A DNA stretch of 64,000 nucleotides from Enterocloster alcoholdehydrogenati. GTDB lineage: Bacteria; Bacillota; Clostridia; Lachnospirales; Lachnospiraceae. The position numbers and the translations under genes are program-made. Location: NCBI RefSeq assembly GCF_013282095.1, contig NZ_BLTJ01000012.1, positions 60,389-124,388 of the forward strand. The letters are read 5' to 3'. Every line of letters starts with the position of its first letter. The first letter of the stretch is position 1. Of the stretch, positions 28,663-37,668 are shown piece after piece. Under the pieces are notes generated by a model, which saw only the letters and a list, made by a program, of their open reading frames with translations, was not told where the DNA came from and did not search any database.

Positions 28663-28735
28663 TGCGCCTCCAGGGACTCGAACCCTGGACAAATAGATTA
28701 AGAGTCTACTGCTCTACCAGCTGAGCTAGAGGCGC
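28663..28735 (-). tRNA. tRNA-Lys(CTT), copy 1
   Basis: 73 nt with full cloverleaf. The acceptor stem is GCGCCTC/GAGGCGC, the discriminator is A and the anticodon loop CTCTTAA gives anticodon CTT. The T-arm reads GTTCGAGTCC. It differs from copy 2 (39324-39396) at one base in the T arm. CCA is not encoded. Confidence 0.97.
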
Positions 28736-28756
28736 GTTCTCTTGAACACAACGAGT

Positions 28757-28785
28757 ATTATAGCTCAGCCGGAAAGAGTTGTCAA
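28757..28785 (-). promoter_or_regulatory. Consensus promoter of tRNA-Lys copy 1
   Basis: TTGACA (28780-28785), 17 nt, TATAAT (28757-28762): a perfect sigma-A match 21 nt upstream of the tRNA. Confidence 0.9.
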
Positions 28786-28810
28786 CTATTTTTTTTATTT
28801 TTTCAACCTT

Positions 28811-30115
28811 CTATTCTGCGTCCTTAAACTCATACCCATGTTTTTGATTATAGTTTTTCATCACAAAATAAAGCGGTGCAATAATGATCATCGCGCCCAG
28901 TCCAATGATCAGTTTCTTTCCATCTGCATTCAGCAGGAGCCATGCGCTTACGATCGTTGCCAGAACCGGAATCGTATATCCAAAAGGAATACGGAATGTC
29001 GATTTCATGCCGCGCCGTCTGAATGCAATGACAGAAAGGCAGGTGGGAATATACTGTGTAAATCTTGAAATAACGCTGATCGCTGCCAGCTGTGTAAATG
29101 TACCTGATAATGCAATAGGAATCACCAGTACGGCTGTAATTAAAATTGCTGCGACCGGAGTTCCCTTTTCTGTCTTTTTCGCAACAATAGGAGGAAGCAT
29201 CCCTCTCTGTGCCAGCGCCAGGCAGCCGCGCGGTGTCAGGAAAGAAGATGCCACGTTGATCCCTCCAATGGATACAAGCGTTCCGGCTGTAACAATGATT
29301 CCACCCGCATTTCCGAGAATGGTGGAAGCCATCGCATCTACTACCGGAGTCTTTGTTCCATGCAGGCCTGTGCCTAAAATTCCGATACTCACAAACTGGA
29401 TCATAAAATAGATCAGAGATACGCAGCCAATGGATACTGCAATTGCGATGGGAATATTTTTCTTAGGATTGTCCATATCCTCTGAAGCAGTTGAGATGGC
29501 CTCAAATCCAGTAAACGCATAAAAAATCAGGATCGCAGACTCGGAAAACTTTCCTGCTGTAATCCCCTCCGGGATGACAGGCTGAAAATTTCTCCCATCT
29601 ATAAAAAAGATACCCACTGCGATGAACAGAACCAACGGAACCAGTTTTCCTACTGTAGCAATGTTGTTTACATATTTTGCCAGTTCAAGCCCCAGAATAT
29701 TTATGATACTTAACCCGCCAACCACAAGGATGATCGTCACAACGCGCATCGGCCCCTCTGCGACCGAGGGCACAATCGCGGAAAGCGCTGTCACAAACCC
29801 TACCGACATGGTTGCCCATGCAATGATCTGGACAATATATTTCATAAATCCCACTTCAAAGCCCGCAAAATTTCCAAACGCTTCCTTTGCATAAATATAC
29901 GCACCGCCGTTTGATTTGAAAAGCCCTGCAACTTCCGCAAAGCAAAGCGCCATAGAACCTGCCAGCAGTGTTATAAAGAGATAGACAAACAGACTGCTGG
30001 TTCCAAGAATATCAAACGCCTGCCCCGGCAGCAAAAAGATACCCGAACCAATAATAGCGTTCATTCCCAGTAAGATGATGCTGAACAACCCGAACTTTTT
30101 CTTTGTAGCTTCCAT
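28811..30115 (-). CDS. APC-family amino acid permease
   Basis: About 434 residues with about twelve membrane helices. The APC signature is seen in FSIILLGMNAIIGSGIFLLPG (first helix, substrate loop), GFEAISTASEDMDNPKKNIP and ASSFLTPRGCLALAQRG. The substrate is unknown. It follows a class-I glutamine-amidotransferase-like hydrolase by 9 bp, so the pair may import and cleave a gamma-glutamyl compound (inference). Confidence 0.9.
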   Translation of the reverse strand: MEATKKKFGLFSIILLGMNAIIGSGIFLLPGQAFDILGTSSLFVYLFITLLAGSMALCFAEVAGLFKSNGGAYIYAKEAFGNFAGFEVGFMKYIVQIIAWATMSVGFVTALSAIVPSVAEGPMRVVTIILVVGGLSIINILGLELAKYVNNIATVGKLVPLVLFIAVGIFFIDGRNFQPVIPEGITAGKFSESAILIFYAFTGFEAISTASEDMDNPKKNIPIAIAVSIGCVSLIYFMIQFVSIGILGTGLHGTKTPVVDAMASTILGNAGGIIVTAGTLVSIGGINVASSFLTPRGCLALAQRGMLPPIVAKKTEKGTPVAAILITAVLVIPIALSGTFTQLAAISVISRFTQYIPTCLSVIAFRRRGMKSTFRIPFGYTIPVLATIVSAWLLLNADGKKLIIGLGAMIIIAPLYFVMKNYNQKHGYEFKDAE

Positions 30116-30124
30116 ATATCCTCC

Positions 30125-30856
30125 TTATTTTCTGCATTTTTCTGCGAATTTTTCAAACAGCCGCGTCATCTTCTCATGTCCGAACTTTGCCATCATCTCA
30201 GGATGCCACTGAACGCCCGCCATGAACGTTCCTTCCTCCTTTTCGATCCCTTCCACAACGCCGTCCAGCGCCCTGGCTGTCACGCGAAATCCCGGTGCCG
30301 TATCTTTGATGCTCTGGTGATGGAATGAATTTACCATTTCCTTCTCTCCTAAGACACCTCTGAGGAAACTTCCCTCTTCTGTTTCCACCTGATGAAATGC
30401 GCTGTACCTGGGCGCCTGCTGCATATGCTGTCCTGCGCTGGCTTTCTGTGTTTTCAGATCCTGATAGAGCGTTCCTTTGTAGGCGACATTTATGGCCTGG
30501 ATTCCCTTACAGATTCCAAGTACAGGAATCTTCTTCTCATCCGCCGCATGAATCACCGCAAGATAAAACCGGTCCACTTCATTCATTGTAAATCCCTGTC
30601 CCTGCATGGGCTGCTCCCCATACAGTGCCGGATCGATATCGTATCCTCCTGAGAGCACAATTCCATCAAGGCCTTCCATCTGCTCCTTTACATCATTCAG
30701 ATTTGAAATGACCGGAAGTAGGACAGGGATACAGCCTGCCTGTTCCAGACTTTCCACATAATCATTATTGACATATGACCGGTAGATTCCAGGGAGCATA
30801 CCTCCGTCCATGATCAATATATTCCCTGTAATCCCAATCCTCAGTTTCCTCATCAT
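30125..30856 (-). CDS. Class-I glutamine amidotransferase-like hydrolase (peptidase C26, PuuD-like)
   Basis: About 243 residues. The catalytic Cys is in VLGICKGIQAINV and the His in GVQWHPEMM, followed by the usual glutamate region. Relatives such as PuuD hydrolyse gamma-glutamyl-GABA or other gamma-glutamyl amides. The start ATG 30856 is chosen over the GTG two codons earlier because AAGGAAG is better spaced. It precedes an amino-acid permease in one operon. The exact substrate is unknown. Confidence 0.88.
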   Translation of the reverse strand: MMRKLRIGITGNILIMDGGMLPGIYRSYVNNDYVESLEQAGCIPVLLPVISNLNDVKEQMEGLDGIVLSGGYDIDPALYGEQPMQGQGFTMNEVDRFYLAVIHAADEKKIPVLGICKGIQAINVAYKGTLYQDLKTQKASAGQHMQQAPRYSAFHQVETEEGSFLRGVLGEKEMVNSFHHQSIKDTAPGFRVTARALDGVVEGIEKEEGTFMAGVQWHPEMMAKFGHEKMTRLFEKFAEKCRK

Positions 30857-30895
30857 TTCCACTTCCTTTCTGCGGCTCTTTCGCCTGATTTATTT

Positions 30896-30926
30896 TTAAA
30901 AGTCTTAGCCTGCCAGGCTTCTGACT
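30896..30926 (-). terminator. Probable terminator of the met operon
   Basis: On the minus strand AGTC and AGCCTG pair with AGGCT and GACT, followed by TTTTAAAAATAAAT. It lies 50 nt after the last metQ. Confidence 0.5.
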
Positions 30927-30976
30927 GCACTATACCACAATCTGCCAGGGTATTCTACTTCTTTCACGTTTTATAT

Positions 30977-31876
30977 TTACTGCAGCTCCTCCGGTACGTA
31001 CCACAGGCCGTCATTATGCTCCTTCATATATTCCTTAAACGCATCAGAATGGTAAGCGTCCGCAATGGCTTTGGCCCAGTCTGCCTGTGCGTTCTCCTTC
31101 TTTACCACCACCTGTAGGATCAGCGGCTCCAGTATATCTTCATTTAACAATGCGCTGGAAGGATCGATCCCCGCGTTATACACAATGCTTCCCGTTATCA
31201 CCACATAGTCGAAATCCTCCATGGCATTGGGGATGGTCAGGCTGTTCATTTCCGTAAATTCGATCCCATAGGGATTTTCTGTAATATCATCCTGAGTAAC
31301 CTTAGACAGTTCTGTCTGATCATTCAGCCTAATCCATCCTGCCTTCTGAAGCAGCGCATATGCTCTGGCGGTGTTGGAGGCGTCATTTGGCACAGCGATC
31401 TTTGCGCCCTTTTTTATCTCATCCAGACTGGTGTGCGTGGAGGAATATATTCCCGCAGGAACGGTAGGAATCGGGCTGATGGGCGTAAGGTCTCCATTGT
31501 AAGAAGAATTAAAGTTCTCCAGATAAGCCGTATGCTGCTCCACATTTACATCCACATCCCCGTCATTTAAAGCTACATCTGCTGTCAGAAGATCGGAAAA
31601 GTCCGTTCCTTCCACCGTATACCCCTCCTGCTCCAGGATAGGAACCACTGCTGCCTCAAACAGTTCCGTATAAGGCCCCTGTGATTTTCCATACCGAATC
31701 GTCTTTTTCTCCCCGGACACCGTCTCTGTAGCCGTGCCGTCCGCGGATGTCGTTTCTTTGGCTGTATGGTCCGCGGATGCCTCTGCCTTCGCCGAGCAGG
31801 CTGACAGGGCCGCCGCAGACAAAACAGCTGCCCCTGCTAATATGATTCCATATTTTACCTTTTTCATTTTTCTCAT
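30977..31876 (-). CDS. metQ: MetQ-family substrate-binding lipoprotein (second set)
   Basis: About 299 residues. A signal peptide ends in lipobox LSAC near residue 27, then a Ser/Thr/Ala-rich linker and the NLPA fold (GKSQGPYTELFEAAVVPIL, AVPNDASNTARAYALLQKAG, VVITGSIVYNAG). NLPA proteins bind methionine or related amino acids. It differs much from the other MetQ of the operon, suggesting a different ligand. ATG 31876 is preferred by spacing from GAGAGG. It is the last gene of the operon. Confidence 0.9.
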   Translation of the reverse strand: MRKMKKVKYGIILAGAAVLSAAALSACSAKAEASADHTAKETTSADGTATETVSGEKKTIRYGKSQGPYTELFEAAVVPILEQEGYTVEGTDFSDLLTADVALNDGDVDVNVEQHTAYLENFNSSYNGDLTPISPIPTVPAGIYSSTHTSLDEIKKGAKIAVPNDASNTARAYALLQKAGWIRLNDQTELSKVTQDDITENPYGIEFTEMNSLTIPNAMEDFDYVVITGSIVYNAGIDPSSALLNEDILEPLILQVVVKKENAQADWAKAIADAYHSDAFKEYMKEHNDGLWYVPEELQ

Positions 31877-31927
31877 ACACATTTTCCTCTCATTTCCCTG
31901 AATATAATATATTTTAACAGCAAATCT

Positions 31928-32596
31928 TCAGTTTCGCTCCCGAAGGCGCCGTGAAATCCTGTTTCCAAGCGCCTGCAGGATCTGGACCACAAAAATCAGA
32001 ATACACACGGTAAAGAGCATCAGCGGCGTATTGAATTTCTGATATCCATAGGTAAGAGCCAGGTCGCCGATACCTCCGCCGCCCACATAACCAGCCATGG
32101 CCGTCGCGCCTAAAAGTCCGATGGCTCCGGTCGTCAGAGCCAGCGCAATGGAGCCAAGAGCCTCCGGCAGAAGGAAATACCGGACTGCCTGAAAAGGAGT
32201 GGCCCCCATGGCGCGGGAGGCCTCGATCATCCCGGCATCCACCTCCAGCAGGCTGTTTTCAATCAGCCTGGCCATATATGGGCTTATGTAGAAGATCAGC
32301 GGCACAAGGGCCGCCGTACTTCCGATGGTGGTTCCCACTACGGCTCTTGTAAGCGGCATGATGGTAACCAGAAGGATCACAAAGGGGACACTCCGCACCA
32401 CATTGACAAAGACGCTTACGATCGTGTAAATTATCCGGTTCTCCTTAAGGCCGCCTCTGCGGCAAAGAACCAGCACCAATGCGATCGCAAGCCCCAGCAG
32501 CGATCCCAGGAACAGGGCGATCCCTACCATATAAACCGTCTGCCCCAGACTGTTTAAAAGCTTTTCCAGGGTAACTCCAAATAATTTCTGTTTCAT
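31928..32596 (-). CDS. metI: MetI-family ABC permease (second set)
   Basis: About 222 residues with five membrane helices. The permease EAA loop is seen in EASRAMGATPFQAVRYFLLPEA and the family pattern GYVGGGGIGDLALTYGYQ. Its ATG overlaps the MetN stop by 4 nt (ATGA), so it is translationally coupled. It dimerises to form the channel of the second importer. Confidence 0.93.
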   Translation of the reverse strand: MKQKLFGVTLEKLLNSLGQTVYMVGIALFLGSLLGLAIALVLVLCRRGGLKENRIIYTIVSVFVNVVRSVPFVILLVTIMPLTRAVVGTTIGSTAALVPLIFYISPYMARLIENSLLEVDAGMIEASRAMGATPFQAVRYFLLPEALGSIALALTTGAIGLLGATAMAGYVGGGGIGDLALTYGYQKFNTPLMLFTVCILIFVVQILQALGNRISRRLRERN

Positions 32597-33618
32597 GCCG
32601 GCTGCACCTCCGTTCTCAGTACGCCCATCCGGTCGATCAGAGCTTCTGTTTTTGAAATAGCCGTCTCACTTCCCAGAAGCCGCACCAGAAATACACACAT
32701 AACGCTGTCCTGCATTTCCTGTACGCTGGCGCACAAAATATTCACCTCAATGCCCTCCTGTCTGGCAATTTCCGCAATCACCGGCTCATTAACTGTATTT
32801 CCCACAAATTTCAGCTTTTCGATCCGGCCTCCCCGGCCGTCCGCCCGGATGATCGCCTGTATACTCCCCGGCACCTCATCCTGGATAATGGAACGGACAA
32901 AGCTTTTTGTAATCTCCTCTCTGGGAGATCCGAATACCTCCAGAACCGTGCCCTGCTCTGCGATCCGTCCCTGCTCCATCACTGCCACACGGCTGCATAT
33001 GCGCTGTACCACCTGCATTTGATGAGTGATCAGAAGGATCGTAACTCCCAGCTCCCGGTTGATCTTTTTTAACAGCGCCAGAATATCCTCTGTAGTCTTG
33101 GGATCCAGGGCGCTGGTTGCCTCGTCGCAGAGCAAAAGAGAGGGCGACAGAGCCAGCGCTCTGGCGATTCCCACCCGCTGCTTCTGTCCGCCGGACAGGC
33201 GGCCAGCATAAACCTCTGCCTTGTCGCCAAGGCCCACAAACTTAAGCAGCTCCTCCCTTCTGGCGGCGCGCTCTGATGCCTCCATTCCGGCTAAAACCAT
33301 GGGAATCTCAATATTTTGCGCAACCGTACGTGACTCCAGAAGGTGAAACTGCTGAAATACCATTCCGATCCTGCGCCGTATGGGAATCAGCTGACGCTCG
33401 CTCATGCCGGTCAGTTCTTTTCCATCTACCGTAACTGTACCGCTGTCGGGCCGTTCCAGCAGGTTTGCCATCCGAAGCAGCGTAGATTTCCCTGCACCCG
33501 AAAATCCGATTACGCCGAAGATGTCCCCCTTCTCTATGGTAAGAGAAACATCCTTAAGAGCCTCCACCTTCCCGGCCCGGCTGTAAAATGTTTTATTTAA
33601 GTGTGAAAACGTTATCAT
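32593..33618 (-). CDS. metN: MetN-family ABC ATPase with NIL domain (second set)
   Basis: About 341 residues. Walker A is GFSGAGKST, the signature RLSGGQKQRVGIARAL and Walker B LLLCDEATSALDP. The last ~80 residues form an ACT-like NIL domain that binds substrate and inhibits the transporter in MetN. ATG 33618 overlaps the stop of the M20 gene (ATGA). The open frame upstream lies inside that gene and is not used. Confidence 0.95.
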   Translation of the reverse strand: MITFSHLNKTFYSRAGKVEALKDVSLTIEKGDIFGVIGFSGAGKSTLLRMANLLERPDSGTVTVDGKELTGMSERQLIPIRRRIGMVFQQFHLLESRTVAQNIEIPMVLAGMEASERAARREELLKFVGLGDKAEVYAGRLSGGQKQRVGIARALALSPSLLLCDEATSALDPKTTEDILALLKKINRELGVTILLITHQMQVVQRICSRVAVMEQGRIAEQGTVLEVFGSPREEITKSFVRSIIQDEVPGSIQAIIRADGRGGRIEKLKFVGNTVNEPVIAEIARQEGIEVNILCASVQEMQDSVMCVFLVRLLGSETAISKTEALIDRMGVLRTEVQPA

Positions 33619-34796
33619 ATTTTGTTTCCTTCCTGCAGCCACCACAGTGCATACTGTGCATAAAGCGCTGTTCCATACGCCAGAGCGCTTTCGTCAATAT
33701 CAAAGCCGCCGTTGTGGTGTGGCAGGGCTGTGTTTGGCTTTTTCTCACTGCGGGTTCCAAGATAGGCGTAAACACCTGGAACCTGTTTCTGAAACTCAGC
33801 GAAATTATCGCCTCCCAGGGATACAGGGCGGTCTGTAATGACCTGTACTCCCGGCAGCAGGGCCACCTGACGCTGCACCTCCTTGCTTACATCCTCCGGA
33901 TTTACCAGAGGCGGCGTAAACTCTACCCATTGGGTCTGCGCACTTCCGCCCCAGAGCAGGGCCGTCTGCCCTGCCAGCTGATCCAGCTGCCTGCGAACCT
34001 CGGCCCGCGTCTGCTCTGTCAGAGTGCGGGTAGTTCCTTCAATCACCGCCTGCCCTGCTACAATGTTGTAGGCAGTACCTGCGTCCAGTCTCCCGATCCC
34101 GATGAGCATGGGTTCTACGGGGGAATGAAGCCTTGTGGCGACAGCCTGAGCTCCAATCACGATCTGGCTTGCAATATAAAGGGCATCCGCCCCTTTCTCC
34201 GGCGTAGAAACGTGAGCCGCTGTTCCGTGAACTGTGATCTTAAAATAATCCACTGCTGCATTGTTGGAGCCGGGCTTAATCCCTATGGTTCCCGTCGGAA
34301 GGTCTGAGGCTGCATGAAGTCCAAAGATACGCTGTACTCCCTCCAGGTGCCCTTCTTCTATAAATTCCTTTGCTCCCGCGCCGATTTCCTCTCCCGGCTG
34401 AAAGAAAAAACGCACCTCTCCGCCAAAGGTTTCCTTTCTCTGAGCCAGCAGACGGGCTGCTCCCAGCAGGCAGGCCGCATGAGCATCATGTCCGCAGGCG
34501 TGCATCACGCCGGGCCTTCGGGAACAATACTCTGTTTTGTGAGTCTCTTCGATAGACAGCGCATCCGTATCCGCCCGGAGAGCAATCGTGCCGCCTCCCT
34601 CTCCCGTGCCCTTTAAAACTGCGTATACGCCGGTTTCTCTGCATCGCCAGTGGGAGATCCCCATCTTTTCCAATTCCTCTTCTATGCGGTCAGCCGTATG
34701 AAATTCCTTAAGACTCAGCTCCGGTTCTGCGTGAAATTCCCTCCGCAGCCCAATGATATACCCTTCATTCTCTCTTGCCTGCTGTAAAACGGTCAT
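33615..34796 (-). CDS. M20D-family amidohydrolase / N-acyl-amino-acid deacylase
   Basis: About 393 residues, a di-zinc aminoacylase-type enzyme. Metal motifs are HACGHDAH (near 105) and FFFQPGEEIGAG (catalytic Glu), with a dimerisation domain near 185-290 and a C-terminal His (ALPHHNGGFDIDE). Members of this subfamily remove N-acyl groups from amino acids, including N-acetylcysteine-type sulfur compounds. It lies between two metNIQ sets, so it probably frees an imported N-acylated sulfur amino acid (inference). Confidence 0.92.
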   Translation of the reverse strand: MTVLQQARENEGYIIGLRREFHAEPELSLKEFHTADRIEEELEKMGISHWRCRETGVYAVLKGTGEGGGTIALRADTDALSIEETHKTEYCSRRPGVMHACGHDAHAACLLGAARLLAQRKETFGGEVRFFFQPGEEIGAGAKEFIEEGHLEGVQRIFGLHAASDLPTGTIGIKPGSNNAAVDYFKITVHGTAAHVSTPEKGADALYIASQIVIGAQAVATRLHSPVEPMLIGIGRLDAGTAYNIVAGQAVIEGTTRTLTEQTRAEVRRQLDQLAGQTALLWGGSAQTQWVEFTPPLVNPEDVSKEVQRQVALLPGVQVITDRPVSLGGDNFAEFQKQVPGVYAYLGTRSEKKPNTALPHHNGGFDIDESALAYGTALYAQYALWWLQEGNKI

Positions 34797-34808
34797 ATCC
34801 CTTCCTCC

Positions 34809-35654
34809 TTACTGCCATGCCGGCACATATGATCCCTTATATGTTTCCTTTATCACCTCAGCTACATCATCGCTCTGGAAATAATTTACAATCTTTTTAT
34901 ACAGCTCATTATCCTTATCCGCCGTTCTTGCAGCGATCACATTGATATATGGATTATCACTTCCCTCCTGCACCTCTTCCAGATAGATGGCATCCTCTGT
35001 CGGATTCAGTCCGTGATCCACCGCATGGCCTCCGTTAATGACCGCCGCTGCCACATCGGGAAGAAGCGCTGCTGTCTGGGCCGCCTCTACCTCCGTAAAC
35101 TTCAGCTTCAGCGGATTGTCCGTAATATCTGAAAGCGCCGGCGTATATCCCGCCTGCGGATCCGCCTTTATAAGCCCCGCTGTTTCCAGAAGCTTCAGAG
35201 CCCGCCCCTCATTGGTCGCATCATTGGGAATAGCGATCTGATCTCCCTCCTTCAGCTGATCCAGAGAATCAATCCGTTCTGAATATACGCCCAGAGGAGC
35301 AATCACCGTCTCCCCTATGACTGTCAGATCCAGCCCTTTATCTTTGATCTCATTATTCAGATAGGCATAATGCTGAAAAGAGTTTAAGTCAATTTCCCCG
35401 TCCGCCAGCGCCTGGTTCGGCAGGGTATAGTCTGCAAATTTCACCAGTTCCAGTGTAATCCCCTCCTCTGCCAGACGGTTAATCACCGGCGTCCACTGTT
35501 CATTATTCTCCCCCACAACACCCAGACGTACCGTTGTCTGTTTCCCGTCCCCCGTTGTTTCTGAACCAGCCGTCTTTCCTGTTTCTCCGCAGGCAGTGAG
35601 CGCCAAAGCAGCCACAGCAGCTGCAGCAATTCTTAAAATTTCCTTCTTTTTCAT
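34809..35654 (-). CDS. metQ: MetQ-family substrate-binding lipoprotein (first set)
   Basis: About 281 residues. The signal peptide ends in lipobox LTAC near residue 22. The NLPA domain has VRLGVVGENNEQWTPV, FADYTLPNQALADGEIDLN, AIPNDATNEGRALKLLE and AAVINGGHAVDHG. It is the binding protein of the first MetNIQ importer, followed 12 bp later by the M20 gene. GGAGG precedes the ATG. Confidence 0.93.
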   Translation of the reverse strand: MKKKEILRIAAAAVAALALTACGETGKTAGSETTGDGKQTTVRLGVVGENNEQWTPVINRLAEEGITLELVKFADYTLPNQALADGEIDLNSFQHYAYLNNEIKDKGLDLTVIGETVIAPLGVYSERIDSLDQLKEGDQIAIPNDATNEGRALKLLETAGLIKADPQAGYTPALSDITDNPLKLKFTEVEAAQTAALLPDVAAAVINGGHAVDHGLNPTEDAIYLEEVQEGSDNPYINVIAARTADKDNELYKKIVNYFQSDDVAEVIKETYKGSYVPAWQ

Positions 35655-35701
35655 TTTCCTCTTCCTCCATTTTTATCTTTTTCCTCTATGTAAAACAGCT
35701 T

Positions 35702-36379
35702 TTAATGGGTCGTTCTCCGTTCCAGCCACAGCCCAATGGTCTGAACCAGGCTGACGGCCGCTAAAAGGACAATCACAGTCACATACGTTACATCCGCCTG
35801 ATTCCGCTGGTGGCCGTAGCGGACAGCAAAGTCTCCCAGCCCTCCGCCGCCTACCGCTCCGGCCATGGCGGTAAGGCCGATCAGACTGATAAGCGTCACC
35901 GTTGTAGCCCGCGAGAGAGCCGGCAGCGATTCCCGAAGGTAAATACGGAATATAATCTCAAAGGGGCCGGATCCCATGCTTTCTGCCGCCTCAACCAGCC
36001 CATGATCCAGCTGAACCAGAGCATTTTCCACCTGCCTGGAATAAAAGGGAATCGTTCCCGCCACCAGGGGAAGGACAGCGCCCTTTGTACCGATGGCCGT
36101 TCCCACCACAAAACGGGTCACAGGGATCAGGGCGGTCAGCAGGATCACAAAAGGAATGGATCGAAACAGGTTAATCGCCTTGTCAAGCACCGCGTAAACA
36201 GCCGTATTCTGCAGGATGCCGCCCTTTCGGGTCACCGTCAGGATCACGCCAAAGGCCAGACCAATCACAAATGCAATTCCGCCGGAGAAAAGAACCATAT
36301 ACAGGGTCTGAAGACAGCTCTCCAGAAATTCATCCGGCTTACTCAGTATATTGGGCGCCAGCTTCTCAAGCAGCATCAT
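35702..36379 (-). CDS. metI: MetI-family ABC permease (first set)
   Basis: About 225 residues with five membrane helices, permease loop EAAESMGSGPFEIIFRIYLRES and the pattern GAVGGGGLGDFAVRYGHQ. The start overlaps the end of metN by 14 nt, with GGAGGTGA inside metN. Confidence 0.93.
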   Translation of the reverse strand: MMLLEKLAPNILSKPDEFLESCLQTLYMVLFSGGIAFVIGLAFGVILTVTRKGGILQNTAVYAVLDKAINLFRSIPFVILLTALIPVTRFVVGTAIGTKGAVLPLVAGTIPFYSRQVENALVQLDHGLVEAAESMGSGPFEIIFRIYLRESLPALSRATTVTLISLIGLTAMAGAVGGGGLGDFAVRYGHQRNQADVTYVTVIVLLAAVSLVQTIGLWLERRTTH

Positions 36380-37406
36380 GTTCGATCACCTCCACCTTTA
36401 CTTCCTTTTCCAGCAGATACCGGACAGCGCCTTCGATCCCTTCCTCCGTTCCGCTCAAAACAGCTACAAGACCGCCTAAAGGCGCATCCTGGATCAGTTC
36501 GATCTCACTGAAAATAATATTTACATTTATATAGAAACGACGGGATATCTCCGATACCAAGGCCTCGGAGACACTTCTCTTTCGGTAAGAGAGACGCACC
36601 AGCCGATCTCCCGGCTTAAGGGCAAGCGCAGAAACCTCCCCTTCCAGCCGCTCCTGAATCCGGTACAGGCTGGAGCCGGAGCGAATAAATTCTCTGGTAA
36701 TCTCTTCCTTTGGCTCCGCAAAGACGGAAAATACATCTCCCTCCTCTGCCACCCGTCCCGTCTCCATTACGGCTACACGGTCACAGATTTCCTTTACCGC
36801 CTCCATCTGATGCGTAATCAGAACAATGGTAATCCCAAGCTGCCGGTTCAGCCGTTTTAACAGCTGCAGGATCGCATGAGCTGTCTGGGGATCCAGTGCG
36901 CTGGTCGCCTCGTCGCACAGCAGAACGGAGGGATGATTTGCCAGCGCTCTGGCAATGGCCACCCGCTGCTTCTGACCTCCCGAAAGCTGGCTGGGATAGG
37001 CATTTTCCTTATCCTTCAGATCCACCAGTTCCAACAGCTCCCGCACCCGTTTGGCCCGTTCTGCGCCGGATCCTTTTTCCCCTTTCAGAGGATAGGCGAT
37101 ATTTTCAAATACCGTTCGGGAGGGAAGAAGGTTAAAATGCTGAAAAATCATGCCGATCTTTTTGCGCGCCCTGCGAAGCTGAGCATTTGTAAGGCCAGTC
37201 AGATCTTCGCCGTCTACCTCCACCGTCCCTTGTGTGGGCCGTTCCAGCAGATTGATGCAGCGCACCAGCGTGGATTTTCCAGCGCCTGAGAAACCTATGA
37301 TGCCGTATATCTCACCGTCCCGGATCTCAAGGGAAACATCCCTCACAGCCTTTACCTGGGTCTTTCCTGATGTAAAGATCTTTGTTATATGTTTCAGTTC
37401 AATCAT
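36366..37406 (-). CDS. metN: MetN-family ABC ATPase with NIL domain (first set)
   Basis: About 346 residues. Walker A is GFSGAGKST, the signature QLSGGQKQRVAIARAL and Walker B LLCDEATSALDP. A C-terminal NIL domain (about 265-346) follows. It is the first structural gene of the seven-gene sulfur-amino-acid operon, and it lies behind a leader ORF and intrinsic terminator, so its expression is probably attenuated. Confidence 0.95.
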   Translation of the reverse strand: MIELKHITKIFTSGKTQVKAVRDVSLEIRDGEIYGIIGFSGAGKSTLVRCINLLERPTQGTVEVDGEDLTGLTNAQLRRARKKIGMIFQHFNLLPSRTVFENIAYPLKGEKGSGAERAKRVRELLELVDLKDKENAYPSQLSGGQKQRVAIARALANHPSVLLCDEATSALDPQTAHAILQLLKRLNRQLGITIVLITHQMEAVKEICDRVAVMETGRVAEEGDVFSVFAEPKEEITREFIRSGSSLYRIQERLEGEVSALALKPGDRLVRLSYRKRSVSEALVSEISRRFYINVNIIFSEIELIQDAPLGGLVAVLSGTEEGIEGAVRYLLEKEVKVEVIEHDAA

Positions 37407-37439
37407 TTTATCGTATCCTTTTCATCTGTTTTTAGATAT

Positions 37440-37473
37440 AAAAAAAGCCCGGAAACCATTTTCGCTCCCGGAC
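37440..37473 (-). terminator. Leader terminator (attenuator) of the met operon
   Basis: GTCCGGGAG (37465-37473) pairs with TTTCCGGGC (37447-37455), with three G-U pairs, followed by seven T. The 5' arm can pair instead with 37559-37572 inside the leader ORF (14 nt, one mismatch, one G-U). Confidence 0.8.
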
Positions 37474-37502
37474 AACCCATGATAGATATACGGCTTTTTC
37501 CC

Positions 37503-37616
37503 CTACCTGACAGGATTCTGACATGAATGCAGGTACGACAAAGCAGACCGGTATACGCGGGACGTCCGGGAGTTCAGCATTCGATCCATACAGCACATAC
37601 AGTTTACCTTCATCAT
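37503..37616 (-). CDS. Met/Cys-rich leader peptide of the met operon
   Basis: 37 residues starting MMKVNCMCCMDRML and ending SCQNPVR. Six Met (counting the start) and three Cys are packed into the first 13 codons, far above chance. ATG 37616 lies 8 nt after AGGAGG; two further in-frame ATGs (37622, 37613) flank it. The ORF begins about 46 nt after the predicted transcript start and ends 30 nt before the terminator stem. Codons 15-20, right after the Met/Cys cluster, carry the antiterminator segment. It probably works as a stalling sensor of charged tRNA-Cys/tRNA-Met rather than as a protein. Confidence 0.7.
   Translation of the reverse strand: MMKVNCMCCMDRMLNSRTSRVYRSALSYLHSCQNPVR
37559..37572 (-). 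promoter_or_regulatory. Antiterminator segment in the leader ORF
   Basis: CTCCCGGACGTCCC is complementary to GGGTTGTCCGGGAG (37465-37478), which contains the 5' arm of the terminator. Thirteen of 14 positions pair, counting one G-U. The terminator stem is only 9 bp with three G-U pairs, so the alternative fold should be stronger. Confidence 0.65.
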
Positions 37617-37668
37617 CTTCATTTCCTCCTGTGTTTTTAACCTACTGTTTTGGTGTGTTATGCAGGAA

